From the NCBI RefSeq assembly GCF_004349055.1, contig NZ_SMKX01000066.1, positions 1 through 40,861 on the forward strand: 40,861 nucleotides of DNA, in the 5' to 3' direction. Made by a program: the position numbers and the translations under genes. Source of the DNA: Kribbella antibiotica (GTDB taxonomy: Bacteria > Actinomycetota > Actinomycetes > Propionibacteriales > Kribbellaceae). Below, in pieces: positions 1-7,364 of this stretch (within the stretch, counting starts at the first letter, position 1; every line of letters begins with the position of its first letter). The notes under the pieces are model-generated. The model had not been told where the DNA came from. It ran no database searches and saw nothing but the letters and a program-made list of their open reading frames with translations.

Positions 1-18
1 GTTGTGTATAAGAGACAG
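1..18. other. Residual Tn5/Nextera mosaic-end adapter
   Basis: Bases 3-18 read TGTGTATAAGAGACAG, identical to the last 16 bases of the 19-bp Tn5 mosaic end used in Nextera libraries. This is library sequence left at a contig end, not genome. Biological sequence starts at about base 19, and any reading frame running through bases 1-18 is artificial. Confidence 0.93.
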
Positions 19-214
19 CCCCCACCACGGTCCGCCCGGTCGCCGCAGCCAACTCCGCGGCCGCTGCCTTCGAGGCGGCCACATCCCGCGCCCCGATCAC
101 CACGTCGGCCCCTGCCTCCGCCAGCCCAGTCGCAAACGCCTTTCCCAGCCCGCGATACCCGCCCGTCACCAACGCCGTACGCCCAGCCAACGAGAACTTC
201 TCCAAGATGCTCAT
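19..214 (-). CDS. Short-chain dehydrogenase/reductase, N-terminal fragment
   Basis: Reading the minus strand from the ATG at 214-212 gives MSILEKFSLAGRTALVTGGY followed by RGLGKAFATGLAEAGADVVIGARD. This is the start of a classical SDR Rossmann fold: the TGGxxGLG dinucleotide-binding loop at about residues 17-24, then a beta strand ending in the GARD segment that contacts the cofactor. An arginine after this second strand is usual in NADP(H)-preferring members. Only about 65 residues are present; the catalytic Ser-Tyr-Lys region lies beyond the left contig end, so the substrate cannot be inferred. It is divergent from the esterase-like gene, with 37 bases between the starts. Confidence 0.8.
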
Positions 215-251
215 GCGCGCATTCTGCTCCGAAGTCCATTAGCGTGCGGTG

Positions 252-878
252 ATGGAGACGATCACCGAGACCTTCTCGTACGGCGGCGGGCGGCGGGTGA
301 CGGCGTTTATCCCGTCGGAGCCCGCGGAGGCGATCATCTATGCCGGGGACGGCCAGCTGATCTCGCAGTGGGGTGCGTTCCTGAACGAGTCGCCTGGGGT
401 GCCGCCAACGATGCTTGTCGCGGCTGACCGGGTGGATGACGAGATGGATCGGCTGCACGAGTACTCGCCGGTCTTTGACGCGGAACGGTTTGCGGCCCAC
501 GAGAAGTTCTTCGTGGACGACATCCGCGCTCACTTCGGCATCACGCTGCCTGCCAGCCGAACGGCGATCCTCGGGGTCTCGGCAAGCGGTGAGTTGGCGT
601 TGGCTTTGGGGCTGCGCCACCCGGATGTGTACGGCGCTATCCTGTGCGCCTCGCCAGGTGCGGGCTACCGGCCTCCGGGTGACATGCAGGCCGTGCTCCC
701 CCGGGCCTACTTCACCGCCGGCACCAAGGAACCGTTCTTCCAGGAGAACGCCGTGCGCTGGGCCGATGCCCTGAAGGACGCCGGGGCTGATGTGGTCATC
801 ACCGAACGTGCGGGCGACCACGGCGATCCGTTCTGGCGCGAGGAGCTGCCCCTGATGGCCGCTTGGGCGTTCAGCTAG
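252..878 (+). CDS. Alpha/beta-hydrolase, enterochelin-esterase-like
   Basis: A protein of about 208 residues resembling the Fes/esterase-D type of alpha/beta hydrolase. The nucleophile elbow reads GVSASGELALALG at about residues 108-120, and the candidate catalytic histidine lies in GDHGDPFW near residue 190. The elbow is GxSxS rather than the common GxSxG, so either serine could be the nucleophile. No signal peptide is visible, so it is probably cytoplasmic. Starts are possible at GTG 249 or the adjacent ATG 252; I chose the ATG. The substrate is unknown; family members hydrolyse carboxyl esters or siderophore esters, but no siderophore genes are nearby. Confidence 0.75.
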   Translation: METITETFSYGGGRRVTAFIPSEPAEAIIYAGDGQLISQWGAFLNESPGVPPTMLVAADRVDDEMDRLHEYSPVFDAERFAAHEKFFVDDIRAHFGITLPASRTAILGVSASGELALALGLRHPDVYGAILCASPGAGYRPPGDMQAVLPRAYFTAGTKEPFFQENAVRWADALKDAGADVVITERAGDHGDPFWREELPLMAAWAFS

Positions 879-898
879 GCGGACCGATCTGGTCAATC

Positions 899-913
899 TT
901 CCGGAGACCGGAA
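899..913. repeat. Short palindrome TTCCGG-AGA-CCGGAA
   Basis: A perfect 6-bp inverted repeat with a 3-base spacer lies 20 bases after the esterase stop and 54 bases before the MOSC start. It could be an operator or a weak stem-loop. There is no T run after it, so it is not a typical terminator. Confidence 0.4.
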
Positions 914-966
914 CAATCCCGCTGCGGCTGCCGCTTTGCTCTCTGACACGAGCGAAAGGCAGATCG

Positions 967-1661
967 ATGCAGGTTGCGGAGTTGTGGCGGTACCCGATCA
1001 AGTCGATGCGGGGCGAGCCGCTCGACGCGGCCGTCCTCACTGATGACGGCATCCAGGGCGACCGCGTCATCCACGTTCGCCGGCCGAGCGCGTACTGACG
1101 GGCCGTACTCGGCATGGTCTGCTGACGATGTCGGCGACCACGGCCGCTGATGGAGCAATCCTGGTCGACGGGCACGAGTGGACGTCGGCTGCGGCAGCGG
1201 CTGCGGTAACGGCTGCGGCTGGTCCGGGCGCCAGCTTGGCCGTCCATCACGGTAAGGAACGGTTCGACATCCTTCCGTTGCTTGTGGCAACTGATGGCGG
1301 GATCAAAGCACTCGGGTACGACGGTCGCCGGCTCCGCCCGAACCTGGTCATCGGCGGCGTACCGGATCTGCGGGAACGGGATTGGCCCGGTCAGGCCCTG
1401 CGGATCGGCGACGTGGTGATCGGGATCGAGTCGCTGCGTGGACGGTGCATCGTGACGACGATCGACCCCGATACCGGCGTACAGGATCTTGATGTCCTGC
1501 GGCGGATTCACCGTTCGTTCGAGGGCAAGGTAGCGCTCAACTGCTGGGTTGCGCAGGGCGGAACGATTCGCGTCGGTGACCCCGTGGAGCTCATCGACGA
1601 GGAGCTGCCGCGGCCGCCGCGAGGCGGTTGGATCCTTGGGGCGCCGTACCTGGTTCCGTGA
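967..1661 (+). pseudogene. MOSC domain protein, broken by a frameshift
   Basis: From ATG 967 (AAAGG ribosome site upstream) the frame gives MQVAELWRYPIKSMRGEPLD and then LTDDGIQGDRVIHVR, a typical MOSC N-terminal domain. It stops at TGA 1096-1098. The remainder continues in another frame as ERVLTGRTRHGLLTM and on through FRPNLVIGG-like LRPNLVIGG, RIGDVVIG and the conserved GRCIVTTIDPDTG containing the usual MOSC cysteine, ending at 1661. The break lies at about 1060-1095 and corresponds to loss of one base or gain of two. MOSC proteins of the YcbX type act in molybdenum-cofactor-dependent reduction of N-hydroxylated compounds. Homology runs on both sides without a gap, so this is either a recent mutation or a sequencing error; a separate start at ATG 1128 would lack the N-terminal domain. 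Confidence 0.82.
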
Positions 1662-1680
1662 CCGATGTGATGATGTGCCG

Positions 1681-2586
1681 ATGCCCAGCTATCGCGCTCG
1701 TTTCGATGCCACTGTCACCTTCACGAACGGCGGCGGCCTGCAAGCCGACGGTTTCCTGGTCGACGTACCGTCAGCCGACGTGACGTCGGCCGAGGTCGGC
1801 GAACTCTTCCTCGATTCGCTCGGTCTGCTGATGGCCGGCGAGGTGCGCCTCGACAACCTGGAGATCGTCGAGGCCGCTCACAAAGGCACCCGCGGTGGGC
1901 CGAGTGCCGAAGGCCGGTCGGATGGCAAGCCGTCGTACGTGGAGCTGAGTCATGTCATCCGCGACGGCATGCTGACGCTGCCTGGCCTGCCCGGACCTGA
2001 GCTGGGCAAGCAGTTGACGCGCGAGGCGTCGCGCGAGATCTACGCGCCGGGAACGACCTTCGAGATCGGGCTGATCACGATGGTGACCAACACCGGCACC
2101 TACATGGACAGCCCGTACCACCGGTACGCCGATGGACACGATCTCACCGGTTTCAGCCTCGAACGCACGGCCGATCTGCCCGCGGTCGTCGTCAGGCTGG
2201 AGGACAGCGGGCGACTCGGGATCGACACGGCCGCGCTGGCGACCTACGACGTACGGGGCAAGGCTGTGCTGTTGCACACCGGCGACGACGCACGCTTCGG
2301 TACGCCTGAGTACGTCGAGAATCCGCACTTCCTCACCCGCGACGGAGCCGAGTGGCTGATCGCGAACGGCGCGGTCCTGGTCGGCATCGACGCCGCCAAC
2401 ATCGACGACATGACCGACGGCACCCGCCCAGCCCACAGCCTCCTGCTGGGCGCCGACATCGCCATCGTCGAACACCTCACCAACCTCGCCGAGGTCCCGC
2501 CCACAGGCGCCACCTTCACAGCAACCGCACCCCGCGTCGCCGGCCTCGGCACCTTCCCCGTCCGCGCCTATGCCAGGACTAGCTGA
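1681..2586 (+). CDS. Cyclase family protein (kynurenine formamidase-like)
   Basis: A 301-residue protein. Residues about 85-295 match the cyclase/kynurenine formamidase fold, metal-dependent hydrolases that open amide or lactone bonds. The later conserved pair is visible as H252 and E264 (RPAHSLLLGADIAIVEHL). In the metal-site motif, usually HxGTHxDxPxH, this protein has N137-TGT-Y141-M-D143-SP-Y-H147, so two of the histidines are replaced. An extra N-terminal stretch of about 72 residues precedes the domain and is not recognised. I chose ATG 1681 because the extended frame back to 1549 runs inside the MOSC gene. Its last 8 bases overlap the convergent VOC gene. The substrate is unknown. Confidence 0.78.
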   Translation: MPSYRARFDATVTFTNGGGLQADGFLVDVPSADVTSAEVGELFLDSLGLLMAGEVRLDNLEIVEAAHKGTRGGPSAEGRSDGKPSYVELSHVIRDGMLTLPGLPGPELGKQLTREASREIYAPGTTFEIGLITMVTNTGTYMDSPYHRYADGHDLTGFSLERTADLPAVVVRLEDSGRLGIDTAALATYDVRGKAVLLHTGDDARFGTPEYVENPHFLTRDGAEWLIANGAVLVGIDAANIDDMTDGTRPAHSLLLGADIAIVEHLTNLAEVPPTGATFTATAPRVAGLGTFPVRAYARTS

Positions 2587-2938
2587 CGCAGAGGCAGAAG
2601 GGGTGGCCGGCTGGGTCGAGGAAGACTCGGAAGGTTGTGCCGGGTTGGTGGTCCGGTTTGGTGGCGCCGAGTTTCAGGACCTCGGGCTCGGCGGCGTCCA
2701 GGTCCTCGACCATGACGTCCAGGTGCATTTGCTGCGGGACGTCCTGACCGGGCCAGGCTGGGGGTTTGAAGTCTTGGACACCTTGGAAGCAGATGCAGCT
2801 GCTGCCGTCTTCGGGGCGGATCTCGCCCCAGGTGTCGTCAGCTTTCACGGTCCAGCCGAGAAGCTCGCCGTAGAAGCGGGCCAGGACTCCCGGGTCGGGG
2901 CAGTCAAGGACAAAACTTGGGTACTTTGCGATCGCCAT
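2579..2938 (-). CDS. VOC family protein (glyoxalase-like)
   Basis: A 119-residue single-module vicinal-oxygen-chelate protein beginning MAIAKYPSFVLDCPDPGVLA. It shows the usual beta-alpha-beta-beta-beta pattern: the DCPDPGVLARFYGELLGW helix, then an IRPEDGSSCICFQ strand, then MHLDVMVEDLDAAEPEVLKLGA and the closing FLDPAGHPFCLC strand. Candidate metal ligands are H in QQMHLDV and the residues near the end of the last strand. Members range from glyoxalases to dioxygenases and antibiotic-binding proteins; this one has the generic small actinobacterial form and its ligand cannot be told. A start 7 codons upstream at 2959 is possible but less like the family. Convergent with the cyclase gene. Confidence 0.85.
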   Translation of the reverse strand: MAIAKYPSFVLDCPDPGVLARFYGELLGWTVKADDTWGEIRPEDGSSCICFQGVQDFKPPAWPGQDVPQQMHLDVMVEDLDAAEPEVLKLGATKPDHQPGTTFRVFLDPAGHPFCLCVS

Positions 2939-2991
2939 ACTCGGCACGGTACCCAGCATTGCGGACGATCTGCGTCCGCAATCTGCGGGGT

Positions 2992-3204
2992 TTAGTGACG
3001 AGCGGCGGATCGCCCACGCGAGAGCGGGCCGCGGGCCTGACGGCCGACGACTCCGCCGGCCTTCTTCAGGGTGTCGCTGACCCGGGTCGGGCCGTTGCGG
3101 GACTCAAGGCGCTCGCTGGCCTTGCCGATCAGCCAGGACACCAGCGGAGCACCGACGCTGAGAGCAACCCACAACCAGAAACGTCGGGACAGGAAGGCCC
3201 ACAT
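2992..3204 (-). CDS. Small membrane protein, conserved hypothetical
   Basis: A 70-residue protein beginning MWAFLSRRFWLWVALSVGAP with one hydrophobic segment at about residues 9-26, followed by a basic, Gly- and Arg-rich tail. An AGGAGAAG ribosome site lies 6 bases before the ATG, which supports translation. The pattern is of a short inner-membrane protein with a cytoplasmic basic tail. No function is recognised. It lies downstream of tspO on the same strand with an 80-base gap and may be co-transcribed with it. Confidence 0.65.
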   Translation of the reverse strand: MWAFLSRRFWLWVALSVGAPLVSWLIGKASERLESRNGPTRVSDTLKKAGGVVGRQARGPLSRGRSAARH

Positions 3205-3284
3205 AAGATTCTTCTCCTAGCGTTGGTTAGCAGGAAGACGTCGGCCAGGGGCCGGATGTCACGCGAGGCGCCCTGTGAGCACCG

Positions 3285-3770
3285 TCACCGGTTCAGGCTC
3301 CAGACGGCGGCGTTGAGGGCGGTGGCGAAGGTGGTCCACAGCCAGTAGGGCACGAGGAGCCAGGCCGCCGTACGGCGAATTGGGCGGAACGTCCAGATCG
3401 TCCACCCGATCGCGAGCCAGAGCAGCACGATCTCGATCAGCGCGGGACCGCGTTGGCCGGCGCCGAAGAACAGTGGGGTCCAGATCGCGTTCAGCACCAG
3501 TTGGACGGCGTACGGCACGAGCGCTCGCGACCAGCCGGTACGCCGCCAGACCAGCCACCCACTGATCGCGATCATCGCGTAGAGCACCGTCCACACCGGA
3601 CCGAAGAGCCAGCTCGGCGGGGCCCAGGCCGGCTGGTCCAGGCCTGCGTACTGCGTGCTGGTATCGGTGACGGCCAGTACGCCGATGAGCGCGGCGGCGG
3701 CCGTGGCCACTGCGAACGCAGCCAGGGCAGCAGCCGGACGAATGGGATGCCGGCCGGTCGCCGTACTCAT
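3285..3770 (-). CDS. TspO/MBR family membrane protein
   Basis: A 161-residue protein with five hydrophobic helices. The family signature is clear: QPAWAPPSWLFGPVWTVLY near residue 46, then AISGWLVWR, PYAVQLVLNAIWTPLFFGAG and a terminal W-rich PYWLWTTFATALNAAVWSLN. TspO proteins sit in the membrane and bind porphyrins and other hydrophobic ligands; bacterial ones are tied to tetrapyrrole and stress control. The Trp-rich LNAIW motif of helix 3 is intact. A GAGGGAGA ribosome site precedes the ATG. Nothing around it makes tetrapyrroles. Confidence 0.92.
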   Translation of the reverse strand: MSTATGRHPIRPAAALAAFAVATAAAALIGVLAVTDTSTQYAGLDQPAWAPPSWLFGPVWTVLYAMIAISGWLVWRRTGWSRALVPYAVQLVLNAIWTPLFFGAGQRGPALIEIVLLWLAIGWTIWTFRPIRRTAAWLLVPYWLWTTFATALNAAVWSLNR

Positions 3771-3796
3771 GAATCTCCCTCAGGTCGCTTGGCGAT

Positions 3797-4849
3797 TCAG
3801 TACCCAAGCCCATTCCGAGCGGGTCCCGTGGACTCGCGCACGACCAGCCGCGGGACCAGCGAGATCTGCTGCCGCGGCGAATCGGGATCGGCGAGCCGCG
3901 CGCGGAGCACGTTGACCGCGACCCGGCCGACCTCGAACTTCGCTGGCGACACCGCCGTCAGCGGTATGTCGGACAGATCCGCCACCTCGTCGTCGTAGCT
4001 CACCACCGACAACTCCCCCGGTACGGCGACGCCACGGGCGAGCGCAGCGGTCAGCAAGAGACTGGCCTCGCGGTCAGGGAAACAGATCACCCCGGTCACG
4101 CCCTCCGCGAGAAGGTCGTCGAGGAAGCCGTCCGCATCCGCCCGCGTCCACCGCTCCGCCGAACGAGTCAGTACGACGTCGTCCGCCAGACCCGCACGCA
4201 CCTGAGGCGCAGTGTGCTGACCGGTCCGCTCCAGATACGCGATCCGCGTATGACCGAGCGCCTGCAGATGCCGTACGGCGGACCGCGCGCCGGCCGCGTG
4301 GTTCGTACCGACGAACTCGTACGTCGTCGCCGGGTCCTCGAGACCACGTTCCAGCAGCACGACCGGCAGGTCGATCTCGGCGAGCGCGGGCTGGTCCGGC
4401 GCGAGAATCAGCCCGGCGACGCCGGCACCGATCAGGCTCTCGATCGCACGGCGCTCCTCGACCGGGTCCCACTCGGTGCTGCGCAGCATCATCTGGCCGC
4501 CGTGCGCGGCCAATTCGCGTTCGATCCCGACGATGATGCGGGGGTAGTAGTACGTCATCGACGGTACGGCGACGCCGACGAGCGGCCCGGTGGCCTGATC
4601 CGCGATGTACATGCCGGATCCCTGCCGGCGGTAGACCAACCCGTCTTGTACGAGCAGATCGACAGCTCGCCGGACCGTGCTGAGGCTGACGCCTTGCTCG
4701 TCGGCCAACTGCTGCTCGGTCGGGAGCTTCCCGCGCCACCGCAGTTCGGCGACGCCGCGGCGTAGTTCGTCGGCCAGATGGCGCGCCTTCTGGCCGTGCG
4801 CGGCCCCCTCTGCAGTGCTCACGTCGTAGAGCGTAGAACACAAAGTCAT
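3797..4849 (-). CDS. GntR-HTH / LacI-sensor hybrid transcription regulator
   Basis: A protein of about 350 residues. Residues about 20-85 form a GntR winged helix (LPTEQQLADEQGVSLSTVRR then LVYRRQGSGMYIA); the rest is a periplasmic-binding-protein-like sensor as in LacI/AraR proteins (GVAVPSMTYYYPRIIVGIE, GLILAP, VGTNHAAGARSAVRHLQALG). Such hybrids are usually sugar-responsive repressors of carbohydrate genes. It is divergent from the polysaccharide lyase gene, with 80 bases between the starts, so that gene is the likely target and a lyase product the likely inducer; this is inference. The start is uncertain: ATG 4849 with a weak AAGAGA upstream, or GTG 4822. Confidence 0.88.
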   Translation of the reverse strand: MTLCSTLYDVSTAEGAAHGQKARHLADELRRGVAELRWRGKLPTEQQLADEQGVSLSTVRRAVDLLVQDGLVYRRQGSGMYIADQATGPLVGVAVPSMTYYYPRIIVGIERELAAHGGQMMLRSTEWDPVEERRAIESLIGAGVAGLILAPDQPALAEIDLPVVLLERGLEDPATTYEFVGTNHAAGARSAVRHLQALGHTRIAYLERTGQHTAPQVRAGLADDVVLTRSAERWTRADADGFLDDLLAEGVTGVICFPDREASLLLTAALARGVAVPGELSVVSYDDEVADLSDIPLTAVSPAKFEVGRVAVNVLRARLADPDSPRQQISLVPRLVVRESTGPARNGLGY

Positions 4850-4929
4850 TGCTATGAATCTCTTGACCGTGGCCGGTATTCAACTCAAACTCATTCGACA
4901 GTCCCTCCCGCCGACCCCGAGGAGACGCT

Positions 4930-7254
4930 GTGAGGCGCCGGACCTTCCTTGCCCTGACCACCGCCACCGCTGCTGCCGCCACCGTCGCAAGCCCCGCAGC
5001 CGCCGCTCCCACCGACTTCGCCGCCCTTCGCGCACGCTGGGCGGCTGCGCTCACCGGCAGCGACGTCATCGAGCCGGCCGACCCTGCGTATCAAGCCGCG
5101 CTGACGCGACTCGACGCTGCGGTCGTTTCGTCGCTGACCAAGCTCGACCGGTCCGCCGGCCGGAAGGCGGCCTTCACCGACCAGCCGTTGAGTGCGGACG
5201 CCTCGGTCGCCAACTCCTACGTGCGGCTCGAGCAGCTCGCGACCGCCTGGGCGACGCCCGGTTCGGCGAACTACCGGTCGGCTGCGCTACTGGCCGACGT
5301 ACTGGCTGCTCTGGAGTCTCTGAACACACTGATCTATCGCGCCGGCGTCGCCGAATTCGGCAACTGGTGGTCGTGGGAGATCGGCGCAACGCGGCCGCTC
5401 GCCTCCACAATGGTCTTGCTGTACGACGAAATCCCGGCCGAGGCACGTGCGCGGTACTGCGCTGCGATCGACCACTTCGTGCCGGACCCGTACTGGATGT
5501 TCCCGCCCGCCCGCAAGGCATTGTCGACCGGGGCGAACCGGGTCGACCTGTGCCAGGCCATCATCGTCCGGGCGCTGGTGACCGACGACGAAGCCAAGTT
5601 GGTGCACGCGCGGGACGGTTTGAGCGACACGTGGCAATACGTGACGGCTGGCGACGGGTTCTACCGGGACGGGTCGTTCGTGCAGCACACGTGGGTCGCC
5701 TACACGGGGACGTACGGCCACGTGCTGCTCAACGGGATCGGCAAGCTCCTGGCGCTGCTCGCCGGATCGCCCTGGGAGGTGACCGATCCGAAGCGCCAGA
5801 TCCTGTTCGACTCGGTGGCCGCGACCTACCTGCCGGTTGTGCACGACCTGCGGATGATGGACTTCGTCCGCGGTCGGGCTGTCTCCCGCTGGAACGCTAC
5901 CGACCACGACGACGGCTACACCGCGGCCGAGGCGATCCTGCGGCTCGCGAACGGGGTCGATCCGGCGCTGGCCGCGCACTGGCGATCCGCGGTCGCCGGC
6001 TGGCTCGCGCGCGCTACCTTCGGCAACATGTTGTCCGGGGCAACGATCCCCCGGGTGGCGCTCGTGAAATCGCTCTCTGGGGTTTCTCCGGCCGCCGAAC
6101 CGCCGGGACACACGCTCTTCGCGAGCATGGACCGCGCTGTCCATCGCCGCCGCGGCTGGGCGTACGCGATCTCGATGGCCAGCACCCGGATCGCGCATTA
6201 CGAAGCCGGCAACGGCGAGAACAACTGCGGCTTCCACACCGGCTCCGGAATGACCTATCTGTACGACGGCGACAACGGCCAGTACGCCGACGCATTCTGG
6301 CCGACCGTCGACCGCTATCGGCTCCCCGGCATCACCGTCGACACCCTGCCGCTGCCTGCCAAGGCCGGCGGCGAATGGGGCGCCGCCCGGCCTTTGAGCG
6401 CGACTTGGGTCGGTGGCAGCACGCTCGGCGGGTACGCCGCGATCGGGCAGGACCTCGAAGCGCCGTCGTCGCCGATGCGGGCGCGCAAGTCCTGGTTCTG
6501 CCTCGACGAGTACGTCGTAGCGCTGGGCGCGGGTATCACCGGTACGAGCGGCCATGCCGTGGAGACCGTCGTCGAGAACCGCAATCTGCATGCTGACGGT
6601 GTTTCCGGGTTGGTCGTCGATGGCGCCGCCGTTGTTCCCGCCTTGGGCGACACGGCCGCGCTCCCCCGGGCGCGTTGGGCGCATCTCGAAGGGGTCGGCG
6701 GATACGTGTTCCCGCATGCGACCGCCGTACGGGCCAAGCGTGAGGAGCGCACCGGTTCCTGGCGGGACATCAACACCGGCGGGACCACCACGCCGGTCAC
6801 TCGCCGGTATCTCACCCTGTGGCTGGATCACGGCGTCGATCCGGTGGATGCGTCGTACAGCTATCTGCTCGCACCCGGTGCGAGCCTCGCCCGCACCCAG
6901 CAGATCGCGCGTTCCTGCAGTGTCCGCATCCTCTCCAACAGCTCCGACGCCCAAGCCGTCTCCGCGTCAGGTCTCACCCTCGCCAACTTCTGGGCGCCGA
7001 CCCGCGTCGGCTCGCTGATCGCCGAGACACCGCTCTCCGTGATCATCCGCCGCCGCGGGAGTGATCACGAGATAGCGCTCTCCGACCCGACTCAACGGGC
7101 CGACACGATCCGTCTCCGCCTGCTCCTGCCCGGCGCACGCGTGCTCACCGCGAGCGACACTGTGACCACTCGCCGTACCAATGCCGGCCTCGACATCACT
7201 GTCAGCACCGGCGGGACCGCCGGAACCAGCCACAACCTCCGCATCCGCGCCTGA
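4930..7254 (+). CDS. Polysaccharide lyase family 8, Tat-exported
   Basis: A 774-residue secreted enzyme. The N-terminus MRRRTFLALTTATAAAATVA ending in SPAAAA is a Tat-type signal peptide. The catalytic alpha-toroid follows, with NWWSWEIG at 145-152 and family 8 active residues at the expected spacing: N203, H253, Y262, R316, R320 and E430 in NGEN. The C-terminal half is the beta-sandwich region. The family cleaves hyaluronate, chondroitin or xanthan by beta-elimination; motifs alone do not separate these substrates. The GTG start has a GAGGAG site 5 bases upstream. The divergent GntR/LacI regulator probably controls it. It stands apart from the GH105 enzyme 4.6 kb downstream, which could process unsaturated products, but joint action is a guess. 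Confidence 0.9.
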   Translation: MRRRTFLALTTATAAAATVASPAAAAPTDFAALRARWAAALTGSDVIEPADPAYQAALTRLDAAVVSSLTKLDRSAGRKAAFTDQPLSADASVANSYVRLEQLATAWATPGSANYRSAALLADVLAALESLNTLIYRAGVAEFGNWWSWEIGATRPLASTMVLLYDEIPAEARARYCAAIDHFVPDPYWMFPPARKALSTGANRVDLCQAIIVRALVTDDEAKLVHARDGLSDTWQYVTAGDGFYRDGSFVQHTWVAYTGTYGHVLLNGIGKLLALLAGSPWEVTDPKRQILFDSVAATYLPVVHDLRMMDFVRGRAVSRWNATDHDDGYTAAEAILRLANGVDPALAAHWRSAVAGWLARATFGNMLSGATIPRVALVKSLSGVSPAAEPPGHTLFASMDRAVHRRRGWAYAISMASTRIAHYEAGNGENNCGFHTGSGMTYLYDGDNGQYADAFWPTVDRYRLPGITVDTLPLPAKAGGEWGAARPLSATWVGGSTLGGYAAIGQDLEAPSSPMRARKSWFCLDEYVVALGAGITGTSGHAVETVVENRNLHADGVSGLVVDGAAVVPALGDTAALPRARWAHLEGVGGYVFPHATAVRAKREERTGSWRDINTGGTTTPVTRRYLTLWLDHGVDPVDASYSYLLAPGASLARTQQIARSCSVRILSNSSDAQAVSASGLTLANFWAPTRVGSLIAETPLSVIIRRRGSDHEIALSDPTQRADTIRLRLLLPGARVLTASDTVTTRRTNAGLDITVSTGGTAGTSHNLRIRA

Positions 7255-7255
7255 C

Positions 7256-7293
7256 GTCACACGCCGTTCACAAATGAGTAACAGGAGCGCAAT
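7256..7293. promoter_or_regulatory. Putative GlnR box upstream of glnII
   Basis: Four 5-base blocks spaced exactly 6 bases apart: GTCAC 7256-7260, TTCAC 7267-7271, GTAAC 7278-7282 and GCAAT 7289-7293. This is the 11-base-repeat layout of actinobacterial GlnR sites (GTnAC, n6, GaAAC, repeated). The two GTnAC half-sites match fully; the two GaAAC half-sites match in part. It lies 72 bases before the glnII start, as expected for nitrogen control. Confidence 0.55.
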
Positions 7294-7312
7294 GGGTTGT
7301 TGAGACTGTCGA

Positions 7313-7347
7313 CAGCGGAAGGCCCGGGATCTGCCGGGCCACCGCTG
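7313..7347 (+). promoter_or_regulatory. Strong stem-loop in the glnII leader
   Basis: CAGCGG 7313-7318 pairs with CCGCTG 7342-7347, and inside it GGCCCGG 7321-7327 pairs perfectly with CCGGGCC 7334-7340 around a 6-base loop, leaving a small internal bulge. The stem ends two bases before the AGGGAGG ribosome site. No T run follows, so it is not a normal terminator; a role in mRNA stability or translation control is possible. It overlaps a CTGTCGACAG palindrome at 7306-7315. Confidence 0.6.
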
Positions 7348-7364
7348 TGAGGGAGGACGGACGG

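Noticed and set aside
1549..1680. Longer N-terminus for the cyclase gene
   Set aside because: It lies in the MOSC coding sequence in another frame and the domain starts well after 1681.
4850..4929. Operator between the GntR/LacI regulator and the lyase
   Set aside because: TGAAT/ATTCA arms are only 5 bases and 18 apart; too weak to call, though an operator is expected here.
5287..6954. Long minus-strand frame opposite the polysaccharide lyase
   Set aside because: It mirrors a clear PL8 gene; its own sequence is low-complexity and lacks any motif.
7347..7364. GTG start for glnII
   Set aside because: The ribosome site AGGGAGG lies inside this stretch; TTG 7365 is correctly spaced and fits the family N-terminus.
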